Notes under the pieces: generated by a model
The model's input: the letters and a program-made list of their open reading frames with translations, nothing else
Database searches by the model: none
What the model was told of the DNA's origin: nothing
Made by a program: the position numbers and the translations under genes
Part shown: one piece after another, positions 16,846 to 24,949 of the stretch
Numbering within the stretch: position 1 is the first letter of the stretch
Layout of the letters: every line of letters starts with the position of its first letter
Origin: ZC4RG19 sp017577565
GTDB lineage: Bacteria > Actinomycetota > Acidimicrobiia > Acidimicrobiales > VFJN01
Reading direction: 5' to 3'
NCBI GenBank assembly: GCA_047459075.1
Contig: VSCH01000002.1
Location: 1-64,000, forward strand
DNA: 64,000 nucleotides

Positions 16846-18528
16846 TCAGGCCTCGCCCTCCGCGGGCGGCGGGTTGAGGAAGCCGCCGAAGAGGGCCTCG
16901 AAGTACGTGAACAGCCCGTCCCGGCCGACGTGCAGCGGGTCGGCGGCGTCCCACTGCACCCGGTAGCTGGCCACCACGTCGCCGGCGTCGAGGCTCGTGC
17001 CGTCGTGGAACGTCACGCCCTCGCGCAGGTGGAACGTCCACTCGGTCAGGTCCTCGTTGGACTCGTAGTCCTCGGCCAGCAGGGGCACGACCTCGGTGCC
17101 GCCCACCTCGTAGCCGAGCAGCGACTCGTTGATCTGCTCGCAGACCCGCAGCGCCTCGCCGTCGGTCTCGTCGGCGCAGTAGAGGCCCGACGGCTCGCCG
17201 TTCTGCATCCACACGAGCTGGTCCTGGCCCTCGATCGACATGGCGGCGAACTGCTCGTTGGACAGGGGGCTGGCGTGGGCACCCTCGACCTCGGCCTTGA
17301 AGGCCACCGCCGAGCCGCCGTAGGCGATCGGGATCGCCGGGGCGTGCTCGAACAGCAGGTCGTTGGCCTGGGCGTAGAGCTCGGCCCGCTCCTCCTCGTC
17401 GGTGGTCGAGCCGGCCTCGGCCAGCACCTCGTGCAGGTCGGGGAACCCGGTGCCGAACTGCGGGCTGGCGCCGGCGCCGAAGTGGAAGTCCCAGAAGTTG
17501 GTGGCGTCCGGGAAGTCGGCGCCCCAGCCGAGCATGTAGAAGCTCAGGTTCCCGGTGTTGGCGTTGTCGATGAACGTCCCCGACTCCTGCTCGTCGAGCG
17601 TCGCCCGGATGCCGACCTGGGCCAGCTGGTCGCGGATGTCGCTCGCCACCTGCGGCGGCTGGGGCAGGTAGGGCCGGGGCTCGGCCCGGTAGCTCAGCGG
17701 GCCGACGTCGATGCCGTCCGGGTAGCCGGCCTCGGCCAGCAGCTGCCGGGCCCGCTCGGGGTCGTAGGTGAAGGTCTCGGCCCCCTCCTCGTACTGCGGG
17801 ATGCCCGGCGGCAGGAACTGGTCGGCGACCTGCGAGCCCTCCGGGTAGAAGTTCTCGACGATCCGCTCCTTGTCGATGGCGTAGCCGATGGCCTGCCGCA
17901 CGAGCGGGTCGTCGAACGGCGGCTTGTCGACGTTGAAGCCGAGGTAGAAGACGTTGAGCGGTTCGCGCTCGAGCAGCTGGAGGTCGGGGTCGTCCTGGAC
18001 CGTGGCGAAGTCCTCGGTGCCGACGTTGTCGATGCCGTCGACGTCACCCGACTGCAGCTCGACCAGGCGCTGGGCGGACTCGGCGCTCCACCGGAACACC
18101 ACCGTCGGGATCGACGGCGGCTCGCCCCAGTAGTCCTCGTTGGCGGTCAGCACGATCTGGCTGCCCCGCTCCCACGCCTCCAGCCGGTAGGGGCCCGTGC
18201 CGATCGGGTTGTCGATCGGGGCGCCGCCGGTGGCCTCCAGGTGCTCGCTCGGGTGGATGCCGAGCGCCGAGAACGCCACCTTGGCCGGGAAGGCGACGTC
18301 GGGCTCGCACAGCGTGAACCGCACGGTCAGCTCGTCGACGGCCTCGATCGCCGCCAGGTTGCCGGTGTAGCCCTCCGTGCCGCACTGGTCGCTCTCGTCG
18401 ATGGCGACCGCCTCGAAGTCGGCCTCCTCGGGCCCGTCGCCCGACTCGTCGTCGTCGCCCCCGCACGCCGCGGCCACGAGGCCGAACGCGACGAGGAGGG
18501 CGAGCCAGCGGGTGCGCTGCCGTCTCAT
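16846..18528 (-). CDS. circularly permuted peptide-family substrate-binding lipoprotein
   Basis: The 560-residue lipoprotein has signal peptide and lipobox VAAAC (Cys22). It belongs to the SBP_bac_5 family, but its parts are reordered. After the signal the chain goes straight to IEAVDELTVRFTL (61-73), GTGPYRLEAW (110-119), the family core, and the family's usual end (EHAPAIPIAYGGSA, 394-407). The segment that normally comes first follows: CEQINESLLGYEVGGT (463-478), REGVTFHDGT (502-511), DAGDVVASY (514-522), ending near 552. The moved block is 16846-17235. The frame is open with no frameshift, and an AAGGGGG site precedes the ATG. The second binding protein in this window has the normal order. 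Ligand unknown. Confidence 0.92.
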   Translation of the reverse strand: MRRQRTRWLALLVAFGLVAAACGGDDDESGDGPEEADFEAVAIDESDQCGTEGYTGNLAAIEAVDELTVRFTLCEPDVAFPAKVAFSALGIHPSEHLEATGGAPIDNPIGTGPYRLEAWERGSQIVLTANEDYWGEPPSIPTVVFRWSAESAQRLVELQSGDVDGIDNVGTEDFATVQDDPDLQLLEREPLNVFYLGFNVDKPPFDDPLVRQAIGYAIDKERIVENFYPEGSQVADQFLPPGIPQYEEGAETFTYDPERARQLLAEAGYPDGIDVGPLSYRAEPRPYLPQPPQVASDIRDQLAQVGIRATLDEQESGTFIDNANTGNLSFYMLGWGADFPDATNFWDFHFGAGASPQFGTGFPDLHEVLAEAGSTTDEEERAELYAQANDLLFEHAPAIPIAYGGSAVAFKAEVEGAHASPLSNEQFAAMSIEGQDQLVWMQNGEPSGLYCADETDGEALRVCEQINESLLGYEVGGTEVVPLLAEDYESNEDLTEWTFHLREGVTFHDGTSLDAGDVVASYRVQWDAADPLHVGRDGLFTYFEALFGGFLNPPPAEGEA

Positions 18529-18661
18529 GGATCCCCCTTGGATGCTGTCGTCGTCGCCGTACCCGCCCCGAGCCCACGGCGACGGGGGCAGATTGTTGCA
18601 CGATCCCCGGCCCGGTGCGCGCGATCTGCCGGCGGAGCCGGGGCGCCCGCCGAGATCCGTG

Positions 18662-19729
18662 TCAGATCACGGCCTGGGGCTTCGCGAAGTGACAGGCCAC
18701 CGGGTGCTCGACGCCTTCGGACGGCCGCGGCTCGAGCGCCGGCTCCTGCTCGACGCACGCGCTCGTGTCGATGCCCGCCGCCTCCAGCTCGCGCTTGCGC
18801 CAGCAGCGGGTGCGGAACCGGCACCCGGAGGGCGGGTTGGCCGGGCTCGGCACGTCGCCGGTGAGGATGATGCGCTTGCGGTGCTTCTCCCGCTCCGGGT
18901 CGGGCAGCGGGACCGCCGACAGCAGCGCCTGCGTGTACGGGTGGGCGGGCCGCTCGTAGATGTCGGACCGGGTGCCGGTCTCGACGATCTTGCCGAGGTA
19001 CATCACCGCCACCCGGCTGGAGATGTGCCGCACCACCGACAGGTCGTGGGCGATGAACACGTAGGCCAGGCCGAGCTCGTCCTGCAGCCGCTGCAGCAGG
19101 TTGACGATGCCGGCCTGGATCGACACGTCGAGCGCCGAGACCGGCTCGTCGAGCACGATGAGCTCTGGCTGGAGCGTGAGCGCCCGGGCGATGCCGACGC
19201 GCTGGCGCTGGCCGCCGGAGAACTCGTGCGGGAACCGGTTGGTGTGCTCGGGCGCCAGGCCGACCGTCCGCAGCAGCTCGGCCACCCGGTCGTCGATCTC
19301 GGACTTGCTCAGCCCGAGGTGGACCTTCAGCGGCTCGGCCAGCGTCGCGCCGATGGTCATGCGGGGGTTCAGCGACGCGTACGGGTCCTGGAAGACGATC
19401 TGGAACCGCCGCCGCATGGCCGCGAGCTGCTTGCCCCGCATGCGGCTGATCTCCTGCCCGTCGAAGCGGACCGTCCCGCTCGTCGGCGTCAGCAGGTTGA
19501 GCAGCAGGCGCCCGGTCGTGGACTTGCCGCAGCCCGACTCCCCCACCAGGCCGAGGGTCTCGCCCCGGTCGACGTGCAGGCTGACGCCGGCGACGGCGGA
19601 CACGTGGCCGATCGTCCGGGCGAACACGCCGCCCCGGATGGGGAAGTTCTTGACGAGGTCCTCGGCCTGCAGGAGCGGGCCGGCGCCGTTGCTCCTGACC
19701 GTGGACGCCTGGGCGACCGTGTCGGTCAC
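18662..19729 (-). CDS. peptide/nickel-type ABC importer ATPase (DppF/OppF type), set 2
   Basis: The 355-residue ATPase has Walker A GESGCGKST, Q-loop VFQDPYASLNPR, signature FSGGQRQRVGIARAL, Walker B LIVLDEP and H-loop IAHDLS, then the oligopeptide tail (HPYTQALLSAVP, CRFRTRCW). It is paralogous to the set 1 F-type protein along its whole length. GTG 19729 overlaps the D-type stop (GTGA). A 133-base gap separates it from the set 1 binding protein, which has its own ribosome-binding site, so the two sets may be separate units. Confidence 0.93.
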   Translation of the reverse strand: MTDTVAQASTVRSNGAGPLLQAEDLVKNFPIRGGVFARTIGHVSAVAGVSLHVDRGETLGLVGESGCGKSTTGRLLLNLLTPTSGTVRFDGQEISRMRGKQLAAMRRRFQIVFQDPYASLNPRMTIGATLAEPLKVHLGLSKSEIDDRVAELLRTVGLAPEHTNRFPHEFSGGQRQRVGIARALTLQPELIVLDEPVSALDVSIQAGIVNLLQRLQDELGLAYVFIAHDLSVVRHISSRVAVMYLGKIVETGTRSDIYERPAHPYTQALLSAVPLPDPEREKHRKRIILTGDVPSPANPPSGCRFRTRCWRKRELEAAGIDTSACVEQEPALEPRPSEGVEHPVACHFAKPQAVI

Positions 19730-20949
19730 GGGTTCGTCCCTCCGTCGTGTGCCGTGTCCGCCGCCGGCGGCCCGGCGGGGGCGCCGCCCACCGCGTCGCC
19801 GTTCCCACCGGTCTCCCCGGCGGCGTCCCCGCCGGCGGCGTCACGGGGCTCGGGGTCGGGCACGAGCCGCTCGAGCGGCTCGTCGAGGTCGGCCAGCTCG
19901 GACTCCAGGGTGACGTCGACCTGCCGGCGCAGCGACTCGACGGTCACGCCCGCGAGCTCCTCGGCGTAGTGGCACGCCGCCATGTGGTCGTCGCCCGCCA
20001 CCAGGCGCAGCGCCGGGTCGTCGGTCTCGCAGTTCCCGGGCACCCGGGCGAAGCGGCACCGGGGGTGGAAGAAGCACCCCGTCGGGCGGTGGACGAGCGA
20101 CGGCGGCGAGCCGACGATCGGCACGAGCGGCTCGTCCCCCTTGTCGTCGAGCCGGGGCAGGCTGGCCAGCAGGCCGAGCGTGTACGGGTGGCGGGGCTCG
20201 TAGAAGATCTCGTCGGTCGTGCCGGTCTCGACCGCCCGCCCGGCGTACATCACCATCACCCGGTCGGTCATGCCGGCGACGACGCCGAGGTCGTGGGTGA
20301 TCATGATGATCGCCGAGTCGATCTCGTCTTTGATCGCGAGGAGCACCTCGAGGACCTGGGCCTGGACGGTCACGTCGAGGGCGGTCGTCGGCTCGTCGGC
20401 GATGAGCAGGTCGGGCTTGCAGGTGATCGCCATGGCGATCATCGCCCGCTGGCGCATGCCGCCCGAGAACTCGTGGGGGTACATGTCGGCCCGCTTGCGG
20501 GGCTCGGGGATGCCCACGAGCTCGAGCATCTCGACGGCCCGCTCCTTCGCCGCCCTCCGGCTGAGGCCCTCGTGGATGCGGGCCATCTCGCCGATCTGCT
20601 TGCCCACGGTGTGCACCGGGTTCAGGGCGGTGAGCGGGTCCTGGAAGATCATGGCGATCTCGCGGCCCCGCACCTTGCGCCGCTCGTCCTCCGGCATCGT
20701 CAGGAGGTCGCGACCCTTCCAGAGGATCTCGCCCTCCTTGATCTTCAGCGTCGGCTGCAGGCCGAGGATCGTCATGGCGGTGACGGACTTCCCCGAGCCC
20801 GACTCGCCCACGATGCCGAACACCTCGCCCCGGCGGACGTCGAACGACACGCCGTCGACGGGGTGGACGATGCCGTCGTCGGTCTCGAACACGGCGCGCA
20901 GGTTGCGCACCGACAGCAGGACCCGGTCGTCGGTGGCCACGGCGCTCAC
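19726..20949 (-). CDS. peptide/nickel-type ABC importer ATPase (DppD/OppD type), set 2
   Basis: The 407-residue ATPase has Walker A GESGSGKSV, signature FSGGMRQRAMIAMAI, Walker B LLIADEP and H-loop ITHDLG, plus the oligopeptide tail with RHPYTLGLLASLP and FHPRCRFA. The last 75 residues are an Asp/Glu- then Gly/Ala-rich extension (ELADLDEPLERLVPDPEPRD onward) that D subunits usually lack; it looks disordered. GTG 20949 overlaps the permease stop as GTGA. A second in-frame GTG three codons later is an alternative. Confidence 0.92.
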   Translation of the reverse strand: MSAVATDDRVLLSVRNLRAVFETDDGIVHPVDGVSFDVRRGEVFGIVGESGSGKSVTAMTILGLQPTLKIKEGEILWKGRDLLTMPEDERRKVRGREIAMIFQDPLTALNPVHTVGKQIGEMARIHEGLSRRAAKERAVEMLELVGIPEPRKRADMYPHEFSGGMRQRAMIAMAITCKPDLLIADEPTTALDVTVQAQVLEVLLAIKDEIDSAIIMITHDLGVVAGMTDRVMVMYAGRAVETGTTDEIFYEPRHPYTLGLLASLPRLDDKGDEPLVPIVGSPPSLVHRPTGCFFHPRCRFARVPGNCETDDPALRLVAGDDHMAACHYAEELAGVTVESLRRQVDVTLESELADLDEPLERLVPDPEPRDAAGGDAAGETGGNGDAVGGAPAGPPAADTAHDGGTNP

Positions 20950-21866
20950 TTCAGCTTGGGGTCGAGGGCGTCGCGGAGGCCGTCGCCCACGAACACGAAC
21001 GACAGGACGGTCAGGAAGATGGCCCCGCCCGGGAAGAACAGCAGGTGCGGCGCGCTGGTCAGGCTGCCCTTGGCCTGCGAGACCATGAGGCCCCACGCCG
21101 GGGTCGGCTCCTGCGGGCCGACGCCGACGAACGACAGCGCCGCCTCGGACAGGATGACGCTGCCGACGGCGATGGTGCCGTAGATGATGATCGGCTGCAG
21201 GGCGTTGGGCAGGATGTGGCGGGCCATGATGCGCAACTTGGAGAAGCCGAGCGCCCGGGCCGCCTCGACGTACTCCATCCGCCGGAGCGACAGGAAGCTG
21301 GCCCGCACGATGCGGGCGATGCTCAGCCAGCCGGTGAGGCCCAGGATGAGGATGACCGCGTTCTCGCTGCGCCCGAAGACCGTGGCGATGGCCACCGCCA
21401 GCACGATGTAGGGGATGGCCAGGAAGACGTCGGTCAGCCGCATGATGAGCGTGTCGGCGATCCCGCCGAAGAAGCCGGCGATCGCCCCGAGGACGAGGCC
21501 GATCGACAGCGAGATGAGGGTGGCCAGGATGCCGATCCGCAGCGACACCCGGGCCCCGAAGATCACGCGGCTGAACACGTCGCGGCCGATGCCGTCGGTG
21601 CCGAACCAGTGGTCGGCGGAGGGCCCCTGCCGGAAGGCGCCCGAGCTCCGCTCGGTGATGCCGTAGGGCGCCACGAGCGGGGCGAAGATGGCCAGCAGCG
21701 TCAGCAGCACGAGGAAGCCGAGGCCCACCATGGCCAGCTTGTTGCGCCGGAAGCGGCGCCACACGTCGACCCGCAGGGGGCGGGCCTCGCCGAGGATCGG
21801 TCCGGCCGTGGCCTCGCTGGGGCCCTCGACGCCAGCTTCGGCGACGGTCTGGTCGGTGAGGGTCAT
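20946..21866 (-). CDS. ABC importer permease (DppC/OppC type), set 2
   Basis: The 306-residue permease begins with a cytoplasmic tail and RRFRRNKLAMVGLGFLVLL, then GTDGIGRDVFSRVIFGAR, a conserved C-subunit segment. The EAA loop is in AARALGFSKLRIMARHILPNAL, and the C terminus is GDGLRDALDPKLK. It is shorter than the set 1 protein because it lacks the Cys-containing periplasmic insert. ATG 21866 overlaps the B-type stop (ATGA). Confidence 0.93.
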   Translation of the reverse strand: MTLTDQTVAEAGVEGPSEATAGPILGEARPLRVDVWRRFRRNKLAMVGLGFLVLLTLLAIFAPLVAPYGITERSSGAFRQGPSADHWFGTDGIGRDVFSRVIFGARVSLRIGILATLISLSIGLVLGAIAGFFGGIADTLIMRLTDVFLAIPYIVLAVAIATVFGRSENAVILILGLTGWLSIARIVRASFLSLRRMEYVEAARALGFSKLRIMARHILPNALQPIIIYGTIAVGSVILSEAALSFVGVGPQEPTPAWGLMVSQAKGSLTSAPHLLFFPGGAIFLTVLSFVFVGDGLRDALDPKLK

Positions 21867-22870
21867 GCGTGCTCTCCCTTCCCGAGCCGGATCCGCGGGT
21901 CGAACCACGCGTACGACACGTCGACGATCAGGTTGATGACCGCGTAGGCGATCACGACGGCCAGGGTCAGGCCCAGCAGGACGGGCAGGTCCCGGTCCTG
22001 CACCGACTCGACGATCTGCGAGCCGAGCCCCGGCCAGCCGAAGGTGAACTCGGTCAGGACGGCGGCGCCGATGGCGGTGCCGAAGTCGATGCCGATCAGC
22101 GTCACCACCGGCAGCATCGCGTTGCGCAGGCCGTGCTTGACGACGACGTCGCGCTCGGCGAGGCCCTTGGCCCGGGCGGTGCGCATGTAGTCGGCCCGGA
22201 GCACCTCGAGCATCGAGCCCCGGGTCATGCGGGCCAGGAGGGCGGTGGTGACGCAGGCCAGCGTGACCGCCGGCAGGATGAGGTAGCGCCACTGCTCGCC
22301 CGTGGGGATGAAGAAGAAGGTCCAGGAGTCCGGGCCGATGCCGGACGTGCGCAGGCGCGCCCACTCCGGCCAGTCGAGCTTGTTGGGCTGGACGGCGAAC
22401 AGGTACTGGAGCACGAACCCCAGCACGAACACCGGGACGGCCGAGGCCGCGGCGGTGACGATCGTGGTTATGCGGTCGCCCCAGGAGTAGCGCCGGATGG
22501 CGGACAGCAGGCCGACCGAGATCCCGACGACGATCTCGATGATGATCGCCCAGATCGCCAGCCGGATGCTGTTGACGGCGCGATCACCGAGGATCTCGTT
22601 GACGCTGCGGCGGTTCAGGTAGGACTCGCCGAGGTCCCACTGGATCGTGCGCTTCCAGTAGTTGCCGAACTGGACGAGCACCGGGTCGTCGAGCCCGTAG
22701 CGCTCCTCGATGCGCTCGAGCACGCCCTGGTCGATGTTCCGCTCGGCGCCGCCGGCGATGAGGCGCGCCGGGTCGCCCGGGAGGAGGAAGAAGAGGAGGA
22801 ACAGGAACGAGAGCGCGACGAAGACCGTCGGGACGATGAGCAGCAGGCGGCGGATGATGTAGCTCGTCAT
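21863..22870 (-). CDS. ABC importer permease (DppB/OppB type), set 2
   Basis: The 335-residue permease begins MTSYIIRRLLLIVPTVFVAL and has FLLPGDPARL, an extracellular loop with QWDLGESYLNRRSV, EAA loop YMRTARAKGLAERDVVVKHGLRN split over the cytoplasmic side, and the C-terminal AWFDPRIRLGKGEHA. It pairs with the C-type permease to form the channel. It is the first permease gene after the binding protein and is separated from it by a 12-bp hairpin. Confidence 0.93.
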   Translation of the reverse strand: MTSYIIRRLLLIVPTVFVALSFLFLLFFLLPGDPARLIAGGAERNIDQGVLERIEERYGLDDPVLVQFGNYWKRTIQWDLGESYLNRRSVNEILGDRAVNSIRLAIWAIIIEIVVGISVGLLSAIRRYSWGDRITTIVTAAASAVPVFVLGFVLQYLFAVQPNKLDWPEWARLRTSGIGPDSWTFFFIPTGEQWRYLILPAVTLACVTTALLARMTRGSMLEVLRADYMRTARAKGLAERDVVVKHGLRNAMLPVVTLIGIDFGTAIGAAVLTEFTFGWPGLGSQIVESVQDRDLPVLLGLTLAVVIAYAVINLIVDVSYAWFDPRIRLGKGEHA

Positions 22871-22896
22871 GGCGACCCCCGGGACGGGCCGGAGCC

Positions 22897-22924
22897 GGTG
22901 GGGGGTGCAGCGGCACCCCCCACC
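22897..22924 (-). promoter_or_regulatory. intercistronic hairpin between binding protein and permease, set 2
   Basis: GGTGGGGGGTGC (22897-22908) pairs perfectly over 12 bp with GCACCCCCCACC (22913-22924) around a 4-base AGCG loop. GAGCC and GGCTC just outside could extend the stem. It lies 23 bases after the binding-protein stop, the same relative place as the set 1 hairpin but with unrelated sequence. Confidence 0.65.
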
Positions 22925-22947
22925 GTCGGCTCACAGCAGGGCGGACG

Positions 22948-24651
22948 TCAACCCTTCAGGGCGACGGTCTCCCACTCGATGTGCAGGTCGGGGTACTGCA
23001 CGAGGTTGGCGATGTCCTCGCTGTACACGTACTGACCCTTGTACCAGTTGATCGGGATGGTGCCGATGTCCTCGTTCAGGAGGATCTGCTCGGCCTGGCG
23101 GTACAGCTCGCCCTGCTCGTCGGGGTCGGTCGTCTGCTTGGCCTCGTCGAGCAGACGGTCGAACTCCTCGTTCGAGTAGCCGTAGTTGTTGCCGTCGAGG
23201 GCACTCGAGTGGAACAGGTCGAACATGAAGTTGTCGTAGGTCGGGTAGTCGGCGATCCAGCCGGCCCGGCAGATGACGCAGGCACCCTCGGCCAGCTGGC
23301 CGAAGTAGGTCTCCGACGGGATCGGCTCGGCCGTGGCCTCGATGCCGATGGCGGCCAGGTTGTCGATGATGATCTGCACCACCGGCTCGTGGCCCGCGTC
23401 GGCGTTGAACTGGATCGGCAGCGGCTCGGTGAGCTCGTTGCCCGCGTCCAGCCACTCCTGGAACGCCGCCTCGGCCGCCTCGGGGTCGTACGAGCAGTAC
23501 TCGCACAGGCCCTCTTCGAAGCCGGGGACGCCCGGCGGGGTGATGCCCGTGGAGGTCTCACGGGTGCCCTCGTAGACGGCCTCGTTGATCTCGTCGCGGT
23601 CGATCGCCTGCGAGATCGCCTGGCGGAGCAGCCTGTTCTCCTCGCCGCCGATCCGCGGGTCACGCTGGTTGATCTGGAAGTAGTAGGTGCCGAGCACCGG
23701 GTCGTCCAGCGTGTTCGGGTACTGCGAGGTGACCTCCTGGACCCGGCCCGCGGGGATCGGGCCGACCTGGGCCTCGCCGGCCTCGAACGCGTTGAAGGCC
23801 GTGTCCTGGTCCGTGTAGACCTGGAACGTGATGCGGTCCAGGTAGGGCTGCTCGGGCAGGCCGAGGCGCTCGTCGTACTTGGTGCCGTCCCACTCGGGGT
23901 TGGGCACGAGCACGACGCCCTGGTCGGTCCACGGCTCCTCCATCATGAAGGGACCGTTGCCGATCATCAGGCCGCGCTCCCACTCGTTCTGGTCCTCGAG
24001 CTCCTCGACGGCCTCGGGCATGGGGGCGAACAGCTTGAAGCCGGCCACCGCGTCGAAGGTCGAGTACGGCGCGTCCAGCGTGACCGTGAGGGTCATCGCC
24101 TCGTCGTCGGCGACGACGCCCACGATCTCGTCCGCCTCGCCGTCGAGCTTCTCCTGGCCACCCTCCATGAAGGTGAACAGGTACGAGTAGTCACCGGCGA
24201 ACTCGGGGTCGCTGGCCCGCTCCCAGGCCCGCTTGAACGAGCTGGGCAGCACGTCGGTGCCGTCGGAGAACTTCAGGCCCTCGCGGATGTTGAACACCCA
24301 CTCCGTGGCGTCCTCGTTGGCCTCCCACGACTCGGCCACGACGCCGACGACCTCGGGGTTGTCGGGATCGTCGTAGACGACCTGGGTCAGGCCGTCGTAG
24401 AGCGACTCGCCGATCTGCGACGCCGCCACGGTCGTGCTCAGCGCGGGGTCGATGTGCTCGACGTTGCCCTGGGCGAACGTGCTGGCGTCGACGATCTCGC
24501 CGCCGCGCTGGAACTCGTCTTCCTGGCCGGCTTCGTCGCCGGTGCCTTCGTCGGCGCCCTCGTCGTCGTCACCGGACCCACAGGCACCGGCGAGGAGAGA
24601 GAGCCCCATGATGAGAGCAAGGAGCTTGAGGCTCCTGCGCTGTCGTCTCAC
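22948..24651 (-). CDS. peptide-family substrate-binding lipoprotein, normal domain order
   Basis: The 567-residue lipoprotein has an Arg-rich n-region, a hydrophobic core and lipobox LAGAC (Cys24), then a Gly/Asp/Glu-rich linker. SBP_bac_5 landmarks run in the usual order: IGESLYDGL (80-88), REGLKFSDGT (123-132), TLTVTLDAPYSTF (187-199), GNGPF (231-235) and a C-terminal SYDPEAAEAAF region. I chose GTG 24651 over the ATG seven codons upstream because AGGAGG lies eight bases before the GTG and would otherwise fall inside the gene. It has several Cys pairs (EGLCEYCSY, ACVICRAG). Ligand is unknown; peptides are the family default. Confidence 0.92.
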   Translation of the reverse strand: MRRQRRSLKLLALIMGLSLLAGACGSGDDDEGADEGTGDEAGQEDEFQRGGEIVDASTFAQGNVEHIDPALSTTVAASQIGESLYDGLTQVVYDDPDNPEVVGVVAESWEANEDATEWVFNIREGLKFSDGTDVLPSSFKRAWERASDPEFAGDYSYLFTFMEGGQEKLDGEADEIVGVVADDEAMTLTVTLDAPYSTFDAVAGFKLFAPMPEAVEELEDQNEWERGLMIGNGPFMMEEPWTDQGVVLVPNPEWDGTKYDERLGLPEQPYLDRITFQVYTDQDTAFNAFEAGEAQVGPIPAGRVQEVTSQYPNTLDDPVLGTYYFQINQRDPRIGGEENRLLRQAISQAIDRDEINEAVYEGTRETSTGITPPGVPGFEEGLCEYCSYDPEAAEAAFQEWLDAGNELTEPLPIQFNADAGHEPVVQIIIDNLAAIGIEATAEPIPSETYFGQLAEGACVICRAGWIADYPTYDNFMFDLFHSSALDGNNYGYSNEEFDRLLDEAKQTTDPDEQGELYRQAEQILLNEDIGTIPINWYKGQYVYSEDIANLVQYPDLHIEWETVALKG

Positions 24652-24837
24652 GTGGAGGACCTCCTGGGTCATGGGCGGTAGACCGCGAGGAGATCTCGGC
24701 GGGTCGACGGGCCGACCCGTGGCAAGCGCGGGTCACCATCACTGAACGGTGAGTCAGCGGCTGTCGACACGGCGACTCTCCTGCGGCGATGCCACGGAAC
24801 GCACGATGGCGCGCGTCCTGTGAACGCAGGCACAGTA
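24652..24837 (-). promoter_or_regulatory. leader of the set 2 importer operon
   Basis: A possible -10 box TACTGT lies at 24832-24837 on the minus strand, which would give a leader of about 170 bases. The leader contains GGGTCG/CGACCC, a short hairpin near 24700-24720. No good -35 hexamer is seen. No protein-coding gene is credible here. Confidence 0.3.
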
Positions 24838-24859
24838 GCAGCATCGACAGGGATGGACC

Positions 24860-24930
24860 CGATCCGGTGACGGGTGGGCCGCCCTCCGACGCCCCCAACT
24901 GGGCAGATCCGGCACCCCGTCACCGGATCG
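24860..24930. repeat. 15-bp inverted repeat after tpiA
   Basis: CGATCCGGTGACGGG (24860-24874) and CCCGTCACCGGATCG (24916-24930) are perfect inverted copies 41 bases apart, and GATCCGG occurs again between them (24906-24912). The repeat sits 20 bases beyond the tpiA stop and upstream of the set 2 importer promoter. It may be a long terminator stem or a binding site; no T-run follows. Confidence 0.55.
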
Positions 24931-24949
24931 TCATACAACCTGCACGCTG

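Noticed and set aside
24669..24938. Small frames in the tpiA/importer gap
   Set aside because: No start signal, no family resemblance, and the inverted repeat runs through them; the gap is better read as regulatory.
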